Below are positions 36,268 through 46,174 of a stretch of DNA of 64,000 nucleotides, piece after piece (position 1 is the stretch's first letter; every line of letters starts with the position of its first letter). A model generated the notes under the pieces. The model was given only the letters and a program-made list of their open reading frames with translations, searched no databases and had not been told where the DNA came from. Source of the DNA: Deltaproteobacteria bacterium (GTDB lineage Bacteria; Desulfobacterota; Dissulfuribacteria; Dissulfuribacterales; DYLC01); NCBI GenBank assembly GCA_028695735.1, contig JAQVIJ010000003.1:1-64000 (forward strand). Direction: 5' to 3'. Made by a program: the position numbers and the translations under genes.

Positions 36268-38667
36268 ATGACCGATGCACTGACTGACAAGGCAAGGGAG
36301 CTGGCGCAATACCTGGGTTTTGATGAGGCGGCAGCGAGTGAGAAGCTTTCATACCTGTCTTTGACTCCAGAAGAGATGGCCCTTGTAAAGAGGGTTGGAG
36401 AGCTTGCAAGGACACAAGATACTGCCTGGCTTTGGGACAGATTTTATGCCCACTTACAGGGTTTTGAGAAGAGCAGTCATTTTTTGCAGGACCGTGATGT
36501 GCTGGAACGGCTTAAACTGGCTCAAAACAGGCATTTTTTAGAGCTGCTTTCGAGTGATTATTCCCTGGATTTTTTTGTGGAACGCCTCAAGCTGGGCATT
36601 CGCCATGACCTTGAGGGCATAGATTACTGTCTATATGCCGGCGCATATGGAAAGTTTTTGGACCTGGTAATGGAGTTTGTGGCAAGGCATACTCCGGCCG
36701 AGCTGCTCTTGCCCACCTTGAAGGCGGTTTGTAAGGTTGTTCTCCTTGACCTGAATTTGGGCAGTTATAGCTATTTCGGCGTTCGAGAAAAGAGGCTGCT
36801 GGAGTCCTCAATGACCCTTGAACGGGTAACCCGTGCGTTTCAGCTCATTCATGAAATAAATCAACTTATTGTAAGGGTTACTGACATAGACGACCTCCTG
36901 CAGAGGGCCACTCAGCTAATCGTGGAACAAGGTGGTTTCGCCTTGGCCTGGATCGGAATGGTGGATGAAAAGACAGGCCGTATCCTGCCCAAGGCCGCCC
37001 ATGGTCTTATGGCATATCTTGATGGCATTCAGGTCTCCATTGACTCGAACCTACCCGAGGGCAGAGGTCCCACCGGCACTGCCGCCAGAGAGAAAAAGGT
37101 GGTGGTTATTCAGTCCACCGATGAAGATTTGCGCTTTACTCCATGGCAGGAGAGGGCACTGACGTTTGGCATTCACTCCTCAATAGCCTTGCCCCTGGTG
37201 ATAGCAGGTGAGGCCAAGGGCACCTTGAATATCTACTCCACGCGTTACGATGCATTCATTGATATCGAGATCTCCCTGCTGGAAGAGGTGGCGGGCGACA
37301 TCGCCTATGCCATAGACCACATGGAAAAGCAAGCCCAGATAGATAGGCTTTTGTTTTGGGATGCACTTACCGGCTTGGGGAATTACAATCAGTTCACTTC
37401 CTGGCTTGCCTCTTGTCTGCAGAGCCAGATGTCTGGGGAGTTGCAAGTCTTGGTGATGGTTTTGGATATAGATCACTTCTCATCCATAAATCATGCCCTG
37501 GGTACATCTAAAGGTGATTTAATCCTTCAGGAGATCGCAAAAAGGCTCAAGGTCTTTACAGAAGGGATTGGAGATGCAGCAAGATTGGGTGCCGATGAAT
37601 TTGGTGTGGCAATGGAGAACCATGGAGAAAATCCACTGAATATTGCCATGGCACTTCAGACAAGTGTGTTGCAGCAGCCCATAAGGTTGGATGGTCATGA
37701 GATAAATGTCACTGCATCCGCAGGACTGGCTGTCTTCCCTCAAGACGGTCAGCAGACCTCCCAGCTTATTGATAGGGCCAAGATGGCCCTTACAGAGGCC
37801 AAAAAAAGAGGCGAGGGACGGCTTTACTTCTATTCCCAGGGGTTATTCGAAAAGAATCTCCAAAAAGTAGAATTAGAGAGGGAACTGAAGAGGGCCATAA
37901 CGAATAGGGAGTTCGTGCTCTTTTTTCAGCCCAAGATAGACCTCCTGGCTCGAGAGATTTCAGGGTTTGAGGCATTGATTCGTTGGCAGCACCCGGAAAA
38001 GGGGTTGGTGCAGCCGGGTCAATTCATTCCCTTTTTGGAGGAGTCTGGATTGATAATAGATGTGGGTTGGTGGGTCATGGAGGAGACCATTCGGCATGTG
38101 AAGGAAAGCCCCATCTGTAAACAAAACAATTTCTTCATCTCCTTCAATGTCTCCATCAAGCAGTTTGATCAGCCTGACTTTGTGGAACGATTTATTTCCA
38201 CGGTCAGGTCTTCAGGCGTGGCCTCAAATAAGCTTAAGATTGAGGTGACTGAGAGCCTGTTTATGCATAATGCCAAAGAGATTATTCGGCAGTTGACGCA
38301 GATACATACGGAAACGGGAATCCGTATCTCCATAGATGACTTCGGTACAGGGTATTCTTCCCTGCAGTATCTGAAGGATATACCTGCCTCGATTATCAAA
38401 ATCGATTACTCTTTTGTAAAGGGCCTGCCTGATGAACGGGACGATATCGAGATCATAAAGACCATTCTGCTACTTGCCCAGGGGCTCGGCAAAAGGACCG
38501 TGGCAGAGGGTGTAGAGACTCGTGAGCAGCTTGTCTTTCTTGCAGGGCTTGGAGTGAATGAGGGACAGGGTTTTTATTTCGCCAGGCCGATGCCAGAGGT
38601 GGAATGCATTAAGTGGATTCAGGACTACAGGCAGGAATCATATTTCTGGCCCAAAAGGTTCAAATAG
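36268..38667 (+). CDS. globin-coupled GAF-GGDEF-EAL cyclic di-GMP protein
   Basis: 799 residues. Residues 1-170 are a globin-coupled sensor domain, with the FLQDRDVLERLKLAQ and LKLGIRHDLEGIDY blocks; His113 is the probable proximal heme ligand. A GAF domain follows (about 205-350), then GGDEF (about 360-520) with a degenerate GADEF at 441-445, and an intact EAL domain (about 540-790: FEALIRW, IDDFGTGYSS, AEGVET). It is therefore probably an oxygen- or NO-controlled phosphodiesterase. ATG 36268 is preceded by GGAG; a start at 36253 is possible. Confidence 0.88.
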   Translation: MTDALTDKARELAQYLGFDEAAASEKLSYLSLTPEEMALVKRVGELARTQDTAWLWDRFYAHLQGFEKSSHFLQDRDVLERLKLAQNRHFLELLSSDYSLDFFVERLKLGIRHDLEGIDYCLYAGAYGKFLDLVMEFVARHTPAELLLPTLKAVCKVVLLDLNLGSYSYFGVREKRLLESSMTLERVTRAFQLIHEINQLIVRVTDIDDLLQRATQLIVEQGGFALAWIGMVDEKTGRILPKAAHGLMAYLDGIQVSIDSNLPEGRGPTGTAAREKKVVVIQSTDEDLRFTPWQERALTFGIHSSIALPLVIAGEAKGTLNIYSTRYDAFIDIEISLLEEVAGDIAYAIDHMEKQAQIDRLLFWDALTGLGNYNQFTSWLASCLQSQMSGELQVLVMVLDIDHFSSINHALGTSKGDLILQEIAKRLKVFTEGIGDAARLGADEFGVAMENHGENPLNIAMALQTSVLQQPIRLDGHEINVTASAGLAVFPQDGQQTSQLIDRAKMALTEAKKRGEGRLYFYSQGLFEKNLQKVELERELKRAITNREFVLFFQPKIDLLAREISGFEALIRWQHPEKGLVQPGQFIPFLEESGLIIDVGWWVMEETIRHVKESPICKQNNFFISFNVSIKQFDQPDFVERFISTVRSSGVASNKLKIEVTESLFMHNAKEIIRQLTQIHTETGIRISIDDFGTGYSSLQYLKDIPASIIKIDYSFVKGLPDERDDIEIIKTILLLAQGLGKRTVAEGVETREQLVFLAGLGVNEGQGFYFARPMPEVECIKWIQDYRQESYFWPKRFK

Positions 38668-38742
38668 AAAAGGGTGCCGATACCAACTAAAGAGCAGATT
38701 CAACTGGCTGGTCTTTTGTAAAAAAAACTGTGGAAATCCGCC

Positions 38743-40873
38743 ATGATAACTGATAGATGGAAGAAAGTAATCAGCATCGGACTTGTTCTCGCATTTCTGG
38801 TGGTTGTAGGGCTGGCTTTGTCATTTGCACTGGAGTATTACAGATACCGGTATGATATTACCTTTAAGACGCAGCAACAGCTTGTTGACCTGACAAAAAA
38901 TGCTGCCTCCAGTATTGATCTTTTACTCCGGGATGCCGTGATTGCAACGGACAGCCTTGCGCAAGACATAAGCAACGGCAGACTCAACCAAAAAGAAGTA
39001 GATCAGAGGAGCAGGGAACTGATTGCTGCGAACGGTCTTTTTTATGGGGTTTGCGTGGCATATAAGCCGTATGCTTTCTCGCCGGATGCCAGATTATATG
39101 CCCGCCCGGTACTGGGTCAGGAAACAGGACAGCATAGATACCATCAGGCTTGAATCAATGTATGATTACACTGAGCCCGAGCATGCCTGGTTCAATACGC
39201 CATTAAAGGGAGCTGCCTGGGTAGAGCCGTATTTCGGCCAGGCGAGCGACACCCTCATCACTGCCTATGGTGCGCCGTTTTACATGAACGGCCATGCTGG
39301 CGACCCTGAATATATCCTTGGTGTAGTGGTAATCACAATCTCCTTGGACAAGATCAGGGATTTGATAAAATCTCTCGACCTTGGCCCAAGTGGTTTTCCC
39401 GCCCTTGTATCAAAAAAAGGAATCTATATCTACCATCCGTCAACTGATTATGTGTTGTTGCAAAAAAGCATCTTTGATGTGGCCCATGAAACAGACGATT
39501 ATGACAGACTGAGGATGGGCAAGGATGCGCTGCTGGGTAAGAGCGGCCTGATTAAGCATAAAAGCGTAACCACCGGCCTTGAAAGCTGGTTAGTCTATGC
39601 GCCTGTGTCGTTAACAGGCTGGTCGCTTCAAAATACCTTTATTAACGATGACATACCCCTGGATATTGATAAAATAAGGCGTGGTCTTATCGGTTTTGTC
39701 TGTTGTTCCGTATTTGCCATTGTGTGCGCGTTGTCTTTTTTTGCAATCAGGACCAGCAATGTCCGTATCCTCTGGGCAATCGCAGCAATAAATACCATTC
39801 TTATGGCAGTGGCTATCATCATAATCTGGGATGTCGCTCTGAACTGGGGGCAGTGCATAAAGGGTAATGGCTTTAATGTGCTGAACAGGCACAGCGTCAG
39901 TAATTTTATTCAGGCCCTGAATAGTGAAAAACAGCATAAGCATGAGGCCCTTCCTGTTTATATTCCCGCTGGAGTTGTTATCAAATCAATAGAGTTTCAT
40001 GATTCCAACAAGCTCAAAATAGATGGCTTTACATGGCAGCGTTATGATAAAAAGCAGTTAAACGATATTTCTCCGGGCGTATCTCTGACAAATGGTATAG
40101 ATATAAAGATGCATGAAGTTGTGCGCTATACGGACAATTCTAAGACAGTGGTCGGCTGGGATTTCTATGGTGATTTCTATCAGAATTTAGATTATTCGAC
40201 ATATCCGGTTGACTGCATGAGGCTTACATTGGGCATGCAACATGCTGACCGCGTTCATAATATTATACTTGTGCCGGATGTAGATGCTTATGATGTCCTG
40301 AACCCGAGTACGCTTCCGGGGATCAAAAGAGATTTCATGCTTTCAGGCTGGAATCTTGAGAAATCGTTTTTTACCATGAAGCAGGTCGTAGCTCACACAA
40401 ATTTGGGATTGGAAATAGGCCGCGGAGACCAGAAAGATTATGATATGGATTTCAATATCATAATCACACGACGCGTGTTTAATGCCTTTGTCCAGAATAT
40501 GACCCCACTTATAGTGGTAGCTCTACTGATTTTTCTGGTCTTGACCAGCCTCACAAATGACATGGACAGGGCGAAGAGAATGGATCTGAAGCCAGGAGCG
40601 GCCCTCAGATTGCTTGGGTCAATGTTTCTGGTGGTGGTGTTTGTCCATATAAATCTCAGGAGCAGACTCTTTGTTGACAGCATTTTTTATCTTGAATATT
40701 TTTATTTCATCACCTATCTTACATTATTTGCCACCTCAATAAATTTTGTTCTTTTTGCAGTTAAGACTCCGTTCTTGTTTATTCATCGTGAGGACGGTCT
40801 GTTGACCAAACTTATGTATTTCCCTAACATGCTTGCTGTGTTGCTTATTATTACGGCATTAATTTTTTACTAA
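38743..40873 (+). pseudogene. Cache-domain multi-pass membrane protein, split by a one-base frameshift
   Basis: The first frame (38743 on) has a TM helix (about 8-30) and an extracytoplasmic Cache-like start ending AYKPYAFSPDARLYAR. One extra C in the run at 39105-39107 moves it out of frame; removing it continues ARRYWVRKQDSIDTIRLESMYDYTEPEHAW and the rest of the Cache domain. Further TM helices follow (about 40 and 55 residues after the Cache part), a second soluble domain of about 200 residues and about four C-terminal TM helices. The repaired protein would be about 709 residues. No known catalytic motif; probably a ligand sensor or transport partner for the neighbouring fusion protein. 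Confidence 0.7.
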
Positions 40874-40898
40874 GGGGAATCTATATAAAGGAGCGGGT

Positions 40899-42431
40899 AT
40901 GGGAAGATTTATCTGGTTATCTGTCTTTCTTGTGTTTCAGGTTTTGTGTTGCGGCAATCTGCTTGCGGAGCAGACTAAAACAAAGATAGCTGTCCTTGAT
41001 TTTACCGTGCAGGGCAAGGGGCTTGACCAGGACCTGGGCAAAATTGTTTCAGATTGGTTTATTACCTCGCTCGTAAAAAATGAAAGATTCGAGGTCGTGG
41101 AACGGGGGACACTCAAAAGAATTCTGGATGAGCAGGCGCTTGCCATGTCCGGCATTGTTGATGAACAGACAGCTACCAGGGCCGGAAAAATGCTTGGAGT
41201 CAATGTGTTGATTACCGGTTCAGTGGTAAGGCTTGGGGAGCGTATTGAGATTACGGCCCGCGGTATAGATATAGAAACCGCAGCAGTACTGGCTGCCGAG
41301 AGTGAAAAAGCCGAGAATCTCAATGGCCTCATGGATTCTGTAAATGAGTTGTCAGTCCGTCTTGTCAGGACATTATCTGGCATGTTGAGCAGGAATAGTC
41401 CGGCAAAACAACAGACAGGGTTTGTGCCGCAGGGCAAAACATCCATATTGCATCTCAGCGGTCTGGTCGCGTCTGAAAAGGCCTCCATATTCCATGATCC
41501 CAGGGTGCTCGGTCTCCTGCAGCAGCATGGCATGCTGATTGATATTGGTGTCGCAGGTTCCAGGGAAATGCTGTCCATGTCCGGGCATGGAGGTTATGAT
41601 TTCGTGTTTCCATCAGGCGGGTATCTTGCAAATGAGATAGCCAAAACCCATCATGCCGATCAGACATATAATATTTTTTATACACCTATAATTGTCGCCT
41701 CCTGGAAGCCTGTAGCCGATATTCTTATTGCCAATGGGGCGGTTGAAGAAAGAAACGGCGTCTATTATCTCAAGATGAGAAAGATTCTTCCCATGATTGC
41801 GGATGGCAAAAGATGGTCTGATCTCAGAAACAACAAGGCATATCCATCGGATAAGCCTATATTTATCACATCCACGGATGTGGCCACGTCGAACTCAGGG
41901 GCCATGTATCTCTCTATAGCCAGTTATGTCTCTAATGACAATAAGATGCCTGAAACGGACGGTGACATTGAACGGTTGTCGTCCATGGTGCAGAAATTTT
42001 TTACTAATCAGGGGAGCCAGGCTGTCTCATCAAAAGAACCTTTTGATGACTATCTTTCAATGGGAATGGGCAGAACCCCTATGGTCATTGCCTATGAATC
42101 GCAGTTCCTGGAGGCGGTTGCCAAAGGTGCCACTACTGCAGACATGGTGATGCTGTATCCTGAACCGACCATTTATGTGAAGGGTGTCGTTGTTCCATTG
42201 ACTGAGGACGGCAAAAAAGTAGGCGAGTTTCTTATGGAGGATGCTGCATTCAGCAAGATCGCGACAGAGTATGGCTATCACATAAAAAATGCCCGCCTAT
42301 TTCGTGAAACATTCAATGACAAAGGCGTCCAGTTGCCGGACAGCCTGATTTCTGTGATAAATCCTCTTAATATGAATGTGATGAATCGGATGATCACTAC
42401 GTTGACATCCGTCAAGAGCGCCGCAAGATAG
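40899..42431 (+). CDS. CsgG/FlgO-like domain fused to a solute-binding domain
   Basis: 510 residues with a signal peptide (about 1-24). Residues 28-160 match CsgG/FlgO-type outer-membrane assembly domains (KIAVLDFTVQGKGLDQDLG ... RFEVVERGTLKRILDEQ ... VLITGSVVRLGERIEI). Residues 180-500 look like a type II periplasmic solute-binding protein (YDFVFPSGGYLANEIA, TPIIVASWKPV, WSDLRN, FITSTDVATSNSGAMYL). This combination is unusual. It is 25 bases after the Cache protein, with AAAGGAG, and the two probably form one extracytoplasmic sensing or uptake pair. The ligand is unknown. Confidence 0.7.
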   Translation: MGRFIWLSVFLVFQVLCCGNLLAEQTKTKIAVLDFTVQGKGLDQDLGKIVSDWFITSLVKNERFEVVERGTLKRILDEQALAMSGIVDEQTATRAGKMLGVNVLITGSVVRLGERIEITARGIDIETAAVLAAESEKAENLNGLMDSVNELSVRLVRTLSGMLSRNSPAKQQTGFVPQGKTSILHLSGLVASEKASIFHDPRVLGLLQQHGMLIDIGVAGSREMLSMSGHGGYDFVFPSGGYLANEIAKTHHADQTYNIFYTPIIVASWKPVADILIANGAVEERNGVYYLKMRKILPMIADGKRWSDLRNNKAYPSDKPIFITSTDVATSNSGAMYLSIASYVSNDNKMPETDGDIERLSSMVQKFFTNQGSQAVSSKEPFDDYLSMGMGRTPMVIAYESQFLEAVAKGATTADMVMLYPEPTIYVKGVVVPLTEDGKKVGEFLMEDAAFSKIATEYGYHIKNARLFRETFNDKGVQLPDSLISVINPLNMNVMNRMITTLTSVKSAAR

Positions 42432-42519
42432 AGTGGACAGTGATTACAGGATGGTTTCAAAAATATTTTGGAGGGAAAGGAAGAAAAAGGCCAGTTACCT
42501 TCTTGTATCCATTCAAAAA

Positions 42520-42548
42520 GGGCTGAAAGGGGTTTGCCTTTACAGCCC
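42520..42548. terminator. hairpin, possible terminator
   Basis: GGGCTG-AAAGG pairs with CCTTT-A-CAGCCC around GGTTTG. It is stable but without a T-run on the plus side. It lies 90 bases after the CsgG-like gene, so it may end that transcript. Confidence 0.4.
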
Positions 42549-42755
42549 TCGCTCACAAATCAGTTCACAACCCTCACCCTCATCTGTTCTTGCCGTCTTA
42601 ACCAGCCAATAGTCAAAAAAATGACATGACCGCTTTTTCACGCCGAATCTTTATCAAAAAATGGAATTTGCATTTTATCTTGTGATTTTGGGTAGTTAAA
42701 TAATGGGCTCCTGAAAATGACAAAAGGATGATGGCATTATTTTGCTTGTGGACTT

Positions 42756-42771
42756 TGGCATAAAACTTGTT
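42756..42771 (+). promoter_or_regulatory. sigma-54-like promoter of the flagellar cluster
   Basis: TGGCATAAAACTTGTT matches TGGCAC-N5-TTGC(A/T) with the correct 10-base gap between the GG and G(C), but the -12 GC is GT. The predicted start is near 42783, about 42 bases before fliL. Flagellar structural genes in this group are usually sigma-54-dependent. The rest of the intergenic stretch 42549-42755 shows nothing clear. Confidence 0.5.
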
Positions 42772-42824
42772 AGATTGTTTGTCCAAGAGACATAAAGTCT
42801 GTAATTCTGTTACGAGGTGTCAAG

Positions 42825-43397
42825 ATGGCAAAAGAAGACAAGGCTGCTCAACAACCGGAACAAAATGCCCAGCAGGCGGAGGCCTCTCCTAAAAAGAAGA
42901 AGACCATGCTTTTTATCATAATCGGCTTGGTGGTTGTGCTGCTTTTGGGAGGAGGTGCGGGCGCCTATTTCTTTTTCTTCGCCAAGCCCCATGATGACCA
43001 GTTAGAGGCAGAAGGCGCTCAGGGGCATTCGTCACAGAAGGCTGAAACAAAGTCTGCGTCCAAGAGTAAAGGCAAGGACAAGAAGGAAGAGGAAAAGCCT
43101 GGTTTTATGCTGCCCATGGATGCCTTTGTGGTCAATCTGGCTGATCCACAGGCCAAACACTATATAAAAGTAACCATCACCCTGGAACTCAAGGATGAAA
43201 AGGCAAAGGCCGAGGCCGAGCATGTCATGCCGAGGCTGAAGAATGACATCATAATGCTTTTGAGCAGTAAAACCATGGAGGATGTGATACCTCTGGAAGG
43301 CAAAACCAGGTTGAGGGATGAGGTGGCAGCCCGTGCCCAGGCCGTGCTTGGTGACAATCTGAAGGATGTATATTTCGTGCAGTTGGTTATACAATAG
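42825..43397 (+). CDS. fliL: flagellar basal body-associated protein FliL
   Basis: 190 residues. A short cytoplasmic lysine-rich N-terminus, one TM helix (about 26-50, with a Gly-rich centre GGGAGAY), a charged linker, then the periplasmic FliL domain with MDAFVVNLADPQAKHYIKVTITLEL and VYFVQLVIQ at the end. FliL supports stator rings and motor torque. It is the first gene of the fliL-M-N-O-P-Q-R-flhB-flhA cluster. GAGGTG precedes the start. Confidence 0.92.
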   Translation: MAKEDKAAQQPEQNAQQAEASPKKKKTMLFIIIGLVVVLLLGGGAGAYFFFFAKPHDDQLEAEGAQGHSSQKAETKSASKSKGKDKKEEEKPGFMLPMDAFVVNLADPQAKHYIKVTITLELKDEKAKAEAEHVMPRLKNDIIMLLSSKTMEDVIPLEGKTRLRDEVAARAQAVLGDNLKDVYFVQLVIQ

Positions 43398-43423
43398 CTT
43401 AACTAAATGAAAAGGCTATAGAT

Positions 43424-44398
43424 ATGGCACAGATACTTAGCCAGGATGAGATAGACGCCCTTCTTACAGGTCTGGACGAGGTAACAGAGGAGAAAAAGGC
43501 CGCTGACAAGTCAGTGGAGGGTGAGGTAATACCTTATGATTTCACGAGTGCAGCCATTACCAGTCATATCAAGCTGCCTGGTCTGGATGTCATACATGAT
43601 CAGTTCAACCGTGGATTGAGGGCTACCCTTTCCTCCACGCTGCGTATCGTGGTGGACAGCACCGTGGTGCCCACTGAGGTCATATCCTTCAAGGAATTTC
43701 TGCGGCGTGTGCCCGTGCCTTGCAACATTCATATTATCAAAATGGAACCGCTTCGGGGTCATGCCCTGCTTTTGGTGGACTCCCGCCTGGTATTCGGCAT
43801 TGTGGAGGTCTTTTTAGGCTCCAGCAAGATAGGTCAGGCAAGAGTGGAGGGAAGGGAGTTCACATCTATTGAACAGAGATTAATCCGTAAGGTTGTGAAT
43901 GCTGTTTTATTGGACCTGCAGAAGGCATGGAAGCACATAGCCAAACTGGATATTCATTATGTCAGAAGCGAGATCAACCCCCAGTTTGCCAAGATAGCGC
44001 AGAACGATGAGACTGTGATCGTGTCCAAATTCCAGCTTGATATGGACGAGATAAGCGGCGCAATAACCCTTTGTGTGCCATTGACCATGTTGCAGCCCTT
44101 GAAGGCCAAATTGCAGAGCACATACCAGATGGAGGCGGAAGAGGACCCTGTGTGGAGAAAACTGTTCTTGCAGAATCTTGCGCAGATCGATCTGGATGTA
44201 GTGGTGCCCTTGGGCAACGCCGTTTTGACCACATCGGAGCTCATGGACCTGGCTATCGGGGATGTCATCATGCTGGATACTGATTTGGACACATTACTGC
44301 CTGTTTTGGTGCAGAATTGTCCGAAATTCCTTGGACATCCAGGTGTGGTAAAGGGACAAATGGCGGTGGAGATAAAGAAAGAGTATGAAAATGCATGA
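43424..44398 (+). CDS. fliM: flagellar motor switch protein FliM
   Basis: 324 residues. The extreme N-terminus, ILSQDEIDALLTGL, is the conserved CheY-P docking motif. A middle domain (about 45-235, HIKLPGLDVIHDQFNRGLRATLS ... GLPxx-type core) and a C-terminal SpoA-like domain (about 245-320, LGNAVLTTSELMDLAIGDVIMLD) follow. FliM forms the C-ring that switches rotation. Normal length. Confidence 0.95.
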   Translation: MAQILSQDEIDALLTGLDEVTEEKKAADKSVEGEVIPYDFTSAAITSHIKLPGLDVIHDQFNRGLRATLSSTLRIVVDSTVVPTEVISFKEFLRRVPVPCNIHIIKMEPLRGHALLLVDSRLVFGIVEVFLGSSKIGQARVEGREFTSIEQRLIRKVVNAVLLDLQKAWKHIAKLDIHYVRSEINPQFAKIAQNDETVIVSKFQLDMDEISGAITLCVPLTMLQPLKAKLQSTYQMEAEEDPVWRKLFLQNLAQIDLDVVVPLGNAVLTTSELMDLAIGDVIMLDTDLDTLLPVLVQNCPKFLGHPGVVKGQMAVEIKKEYENA

Positions 44399-44410
44399 GG
44401 TGAATGAGTT

Positions 44411-45028
44411 ATGTTGACCCAGGAAGAATTGGACAAGTTGCTGGAACAGGGCGCTGAAGGTTTGGAGGAGACCCCTGCAAAACCTGAACCTCCGCCACAG
44501 GCTGCGGCTGAGCCTGATCTTTCGCAGGATATGGATTGGGGGGCGGCCTTTGAGGAGGCGGCAAAGGCAGGGGATGCCGCAGCGGCCAAGGCCATGGATG
44601 ACCCTTCGCGAGGACTTGGCGGTGCTGAGCCAGCTTCACTCAAACAGCCCACGGCAGTCCAGCAGCCTGCCCCGGTCACATCAAAGCCGCCGAAATTCAC
44701 CAGTGCAGCCCCGCCTGTTTTTGATGACCTTTCCAAAAAGGGCAAGGTGAGTGGGGCACAGGTTGACAGGCCCAATCTGGATTTCATTCTCGATATACCG
44801 CTGGATATAGCGGTGGAACTCGGCAGGACAAAGATGCAGATTCGGGACCTGCTGCAACTGGGCCAGGGTTCTATTGTAACCTTGAATAAACTGGCAGGCG
44901 AACCCGCCGAGATATACATAAACCAGAAATTGATAGGCAAAGGCGAGGTGGTGGTCATAAATGAGAAGTTCGGCATTCGTTTGAACGAGATCATAAGCCC
45001 CGCTGATCGCGTCAAAAATCTGGCTTAA
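44411..45028 (+). CDS. fliN: flagellar motor switch protein FliN
   Basis: 205 residues. The C-terminal SpoA domain (about 120-200) reads LDFILDIPLDIAVELGRTKM, then LLQLGQGSIVTLNKLAGEPAE and FGIRLNEIISPADRVKNL, the FliN signature. A long Pro/Ala/Glu-rich N-terminal part (1-115), with an N-terminal LTQEELDKLLEQ similar to the FliM docking helix, makes it longer than E. coli FliN (137). That head may recruit CheY-P or FliH, as in FliY-like forms. GAGGTG precedes the start. Confidence 0.93.
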   Translation: MLTQEELDKLLEQGAEGLEETPAKPEPPPQAAAEPDLSQDMDWGAAFEEAAKAGDAAAAKAMDDPSRGLGGAEPASLKQPTAVQQPAPVTSKPPKFTSAAPPVFDDLSKKGKVSGAQVDRPNLDFILDIPLDIAVELGRTKMQIRDLLQLGQGSIVTLNKLAGEPAEIYINQKLIGKGEVVVINEKFGIRLNEIISPADRVKNLA

Positions 45029-45040
45029 AACGAGGGATGC

Positions 45041-45376
45041 ATGGAGAACGATCTGGGGGCCATGGTGCGGGTCATAGCCAGCCTTGCTATAGTGCTGGGG
45101 CTTTTGTTCGTGTGTATGTATGGTCTCAGACGCTGGCAGCGAAGGATTCAGGGGCAGGGCAGGCAGGATATTCAGGTGCTTACCACACAGATGATCCTGC
45201 CCAAGAGATATGTCAGCCTCGTGCGTGTTTGTGGCAAAACATTGATACTTGGAATAACCGACGCCTCCATGACGCTTCTCGGCGTGCTGGAGCCGGACGG
45301 ATTTCATGAAATGCTGATGCAGGCCCAGGAAAACGGACAGGACAACGAGCCGGCGTCATCGAAAACAGTGCATTGA
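45041..45376 (+). CDS. fliO: flagellar biosynthesis protein FliO
   Basis: 111 residues. One TM helix (about 9-31) follows a short periplasmic start, then a cytoplasmic region with LTTQMILPKRYVSLVRVCGKTLILGITDASMTLLG, the FliO-domain pattern. FliO helps the FliP pore assemble in the flagellar export gate. It begins 12 bases after fliN. Confidence 0.88.
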   Translation: MENDLGAMVRVIASLAIVLGLLFVCMYGLRRWQRRIQGQGRQDIQVLTTQMILPKRYVSLVRVCGKTLILGITDASMTLLGVLEPDGFHEMLMQAQENGQDNEPASSKTVH

Positions 45377-45404
45377 TTTATTGCAGCAAACGGAGGAGGG
45401 CAGG

Positions 45405-46160
45405 GTGTTTTTCATGAGGAATTGCCTTTTTGTGTTGTTCTCAGCGGCTGTTCTGCTGCTGGTTTCGCAGGATGCGTCAGCGGTCACAATCCCTGACATC
45501 AATCTCGGCCTGGCCTCCACCAGCAATCCCCAGAAGGTAGCCACTGCCATGGAGATACTGGCAATGCTGACGGTGCTTTCAGTTGCGCCGGCCATCCTTC
45601 TGATGATGACATCTTTTACAAGGCTGATTATCGTATTCGGTTTTCTGCGCATGGCATTGGGCACTCAGCAGATGCCGCCCAATCAGGTCCTGATAGGGCT
45701 TTCCCTGTTTCTGACATTTTTCATTATGCAGCCCGTGTGGTCTGTGGCCAATTCCGACGGTATTCAGCCCTATCTTCAGGAGAAGATCGGCTTTGAGGAG
45801 GCCCTGAAGCGGGTCGAAGCGCCTGTGAGAAACTTCATGTTCAATCAGACTCGCGAGGCGGACCTGGCCCTGTTCGTGCGTCTCGCAAAACTGGAGGATC
45901 CAAAGGACAAAAATGCCATTCCAACTACAGTGCTTACGCCCGCTTTTATGATCAGTGAACTAAAGACCGCTTTTGAGATTGGTTTTATTTTGTATGTGCC
46001 GTTTTTGATCATAGACATGGTCATCTCCAGCGTGCTTTTGTCTATGGGTATGATGATGCTGCCTCCGGTCCTGATCTCCCTGCCCTTCAAGTTGCTGCTT
46101 TTTGTGCTGGTGGATGGATGGAATCTGTTGATCGGTTCCTTGGTGAAGAGTTTTGCATAG
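45405..46160 (+). CDS. fliP: flagellar export gate protein FliP
   Basis: About 251 residues from the GTG at 45405, which has GGAGGAGG 5 bases upstream; an ATG at 45414 is the alternative. A signal peptide (FVLFSAAVLLLVSQDASA), then SFTRLIIVFGFLRMALGTQQMPPNQVLIGLS, FFIMQPVW, the TREADLALFV domain, and the terminal MGMMMLPPVLISLPFKLLLFVLVDGWNLLIGSLV. These are the conserved helices of the FliP pentamer core in the export gate. Confidence 0.95.
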   Translation: MFFMRNCLFVLFSAAVLLLVSQDASAVTIPDINLGLASTSNPQKVATAMEILAMLTVLSVAPAILLMMTSFTRLIIVFGFLRMALGTQQMPPNQVLIGLSLFLTFFIMQPVWSVANSDGIQPYLQEKIGFEEALKRVEAPVRNFMFNQTREADLALFVRLAKLEDPKDKNAIPTTVLTPAFMISELKTAFEIGFILYVPFLIIDMVISSVLLSMGMMMLPPVLISLPFKLLLFVLVDGWNLLIGSLVKSFA

Positions 46161-46174
46161 GTGGTAAGAAAATT

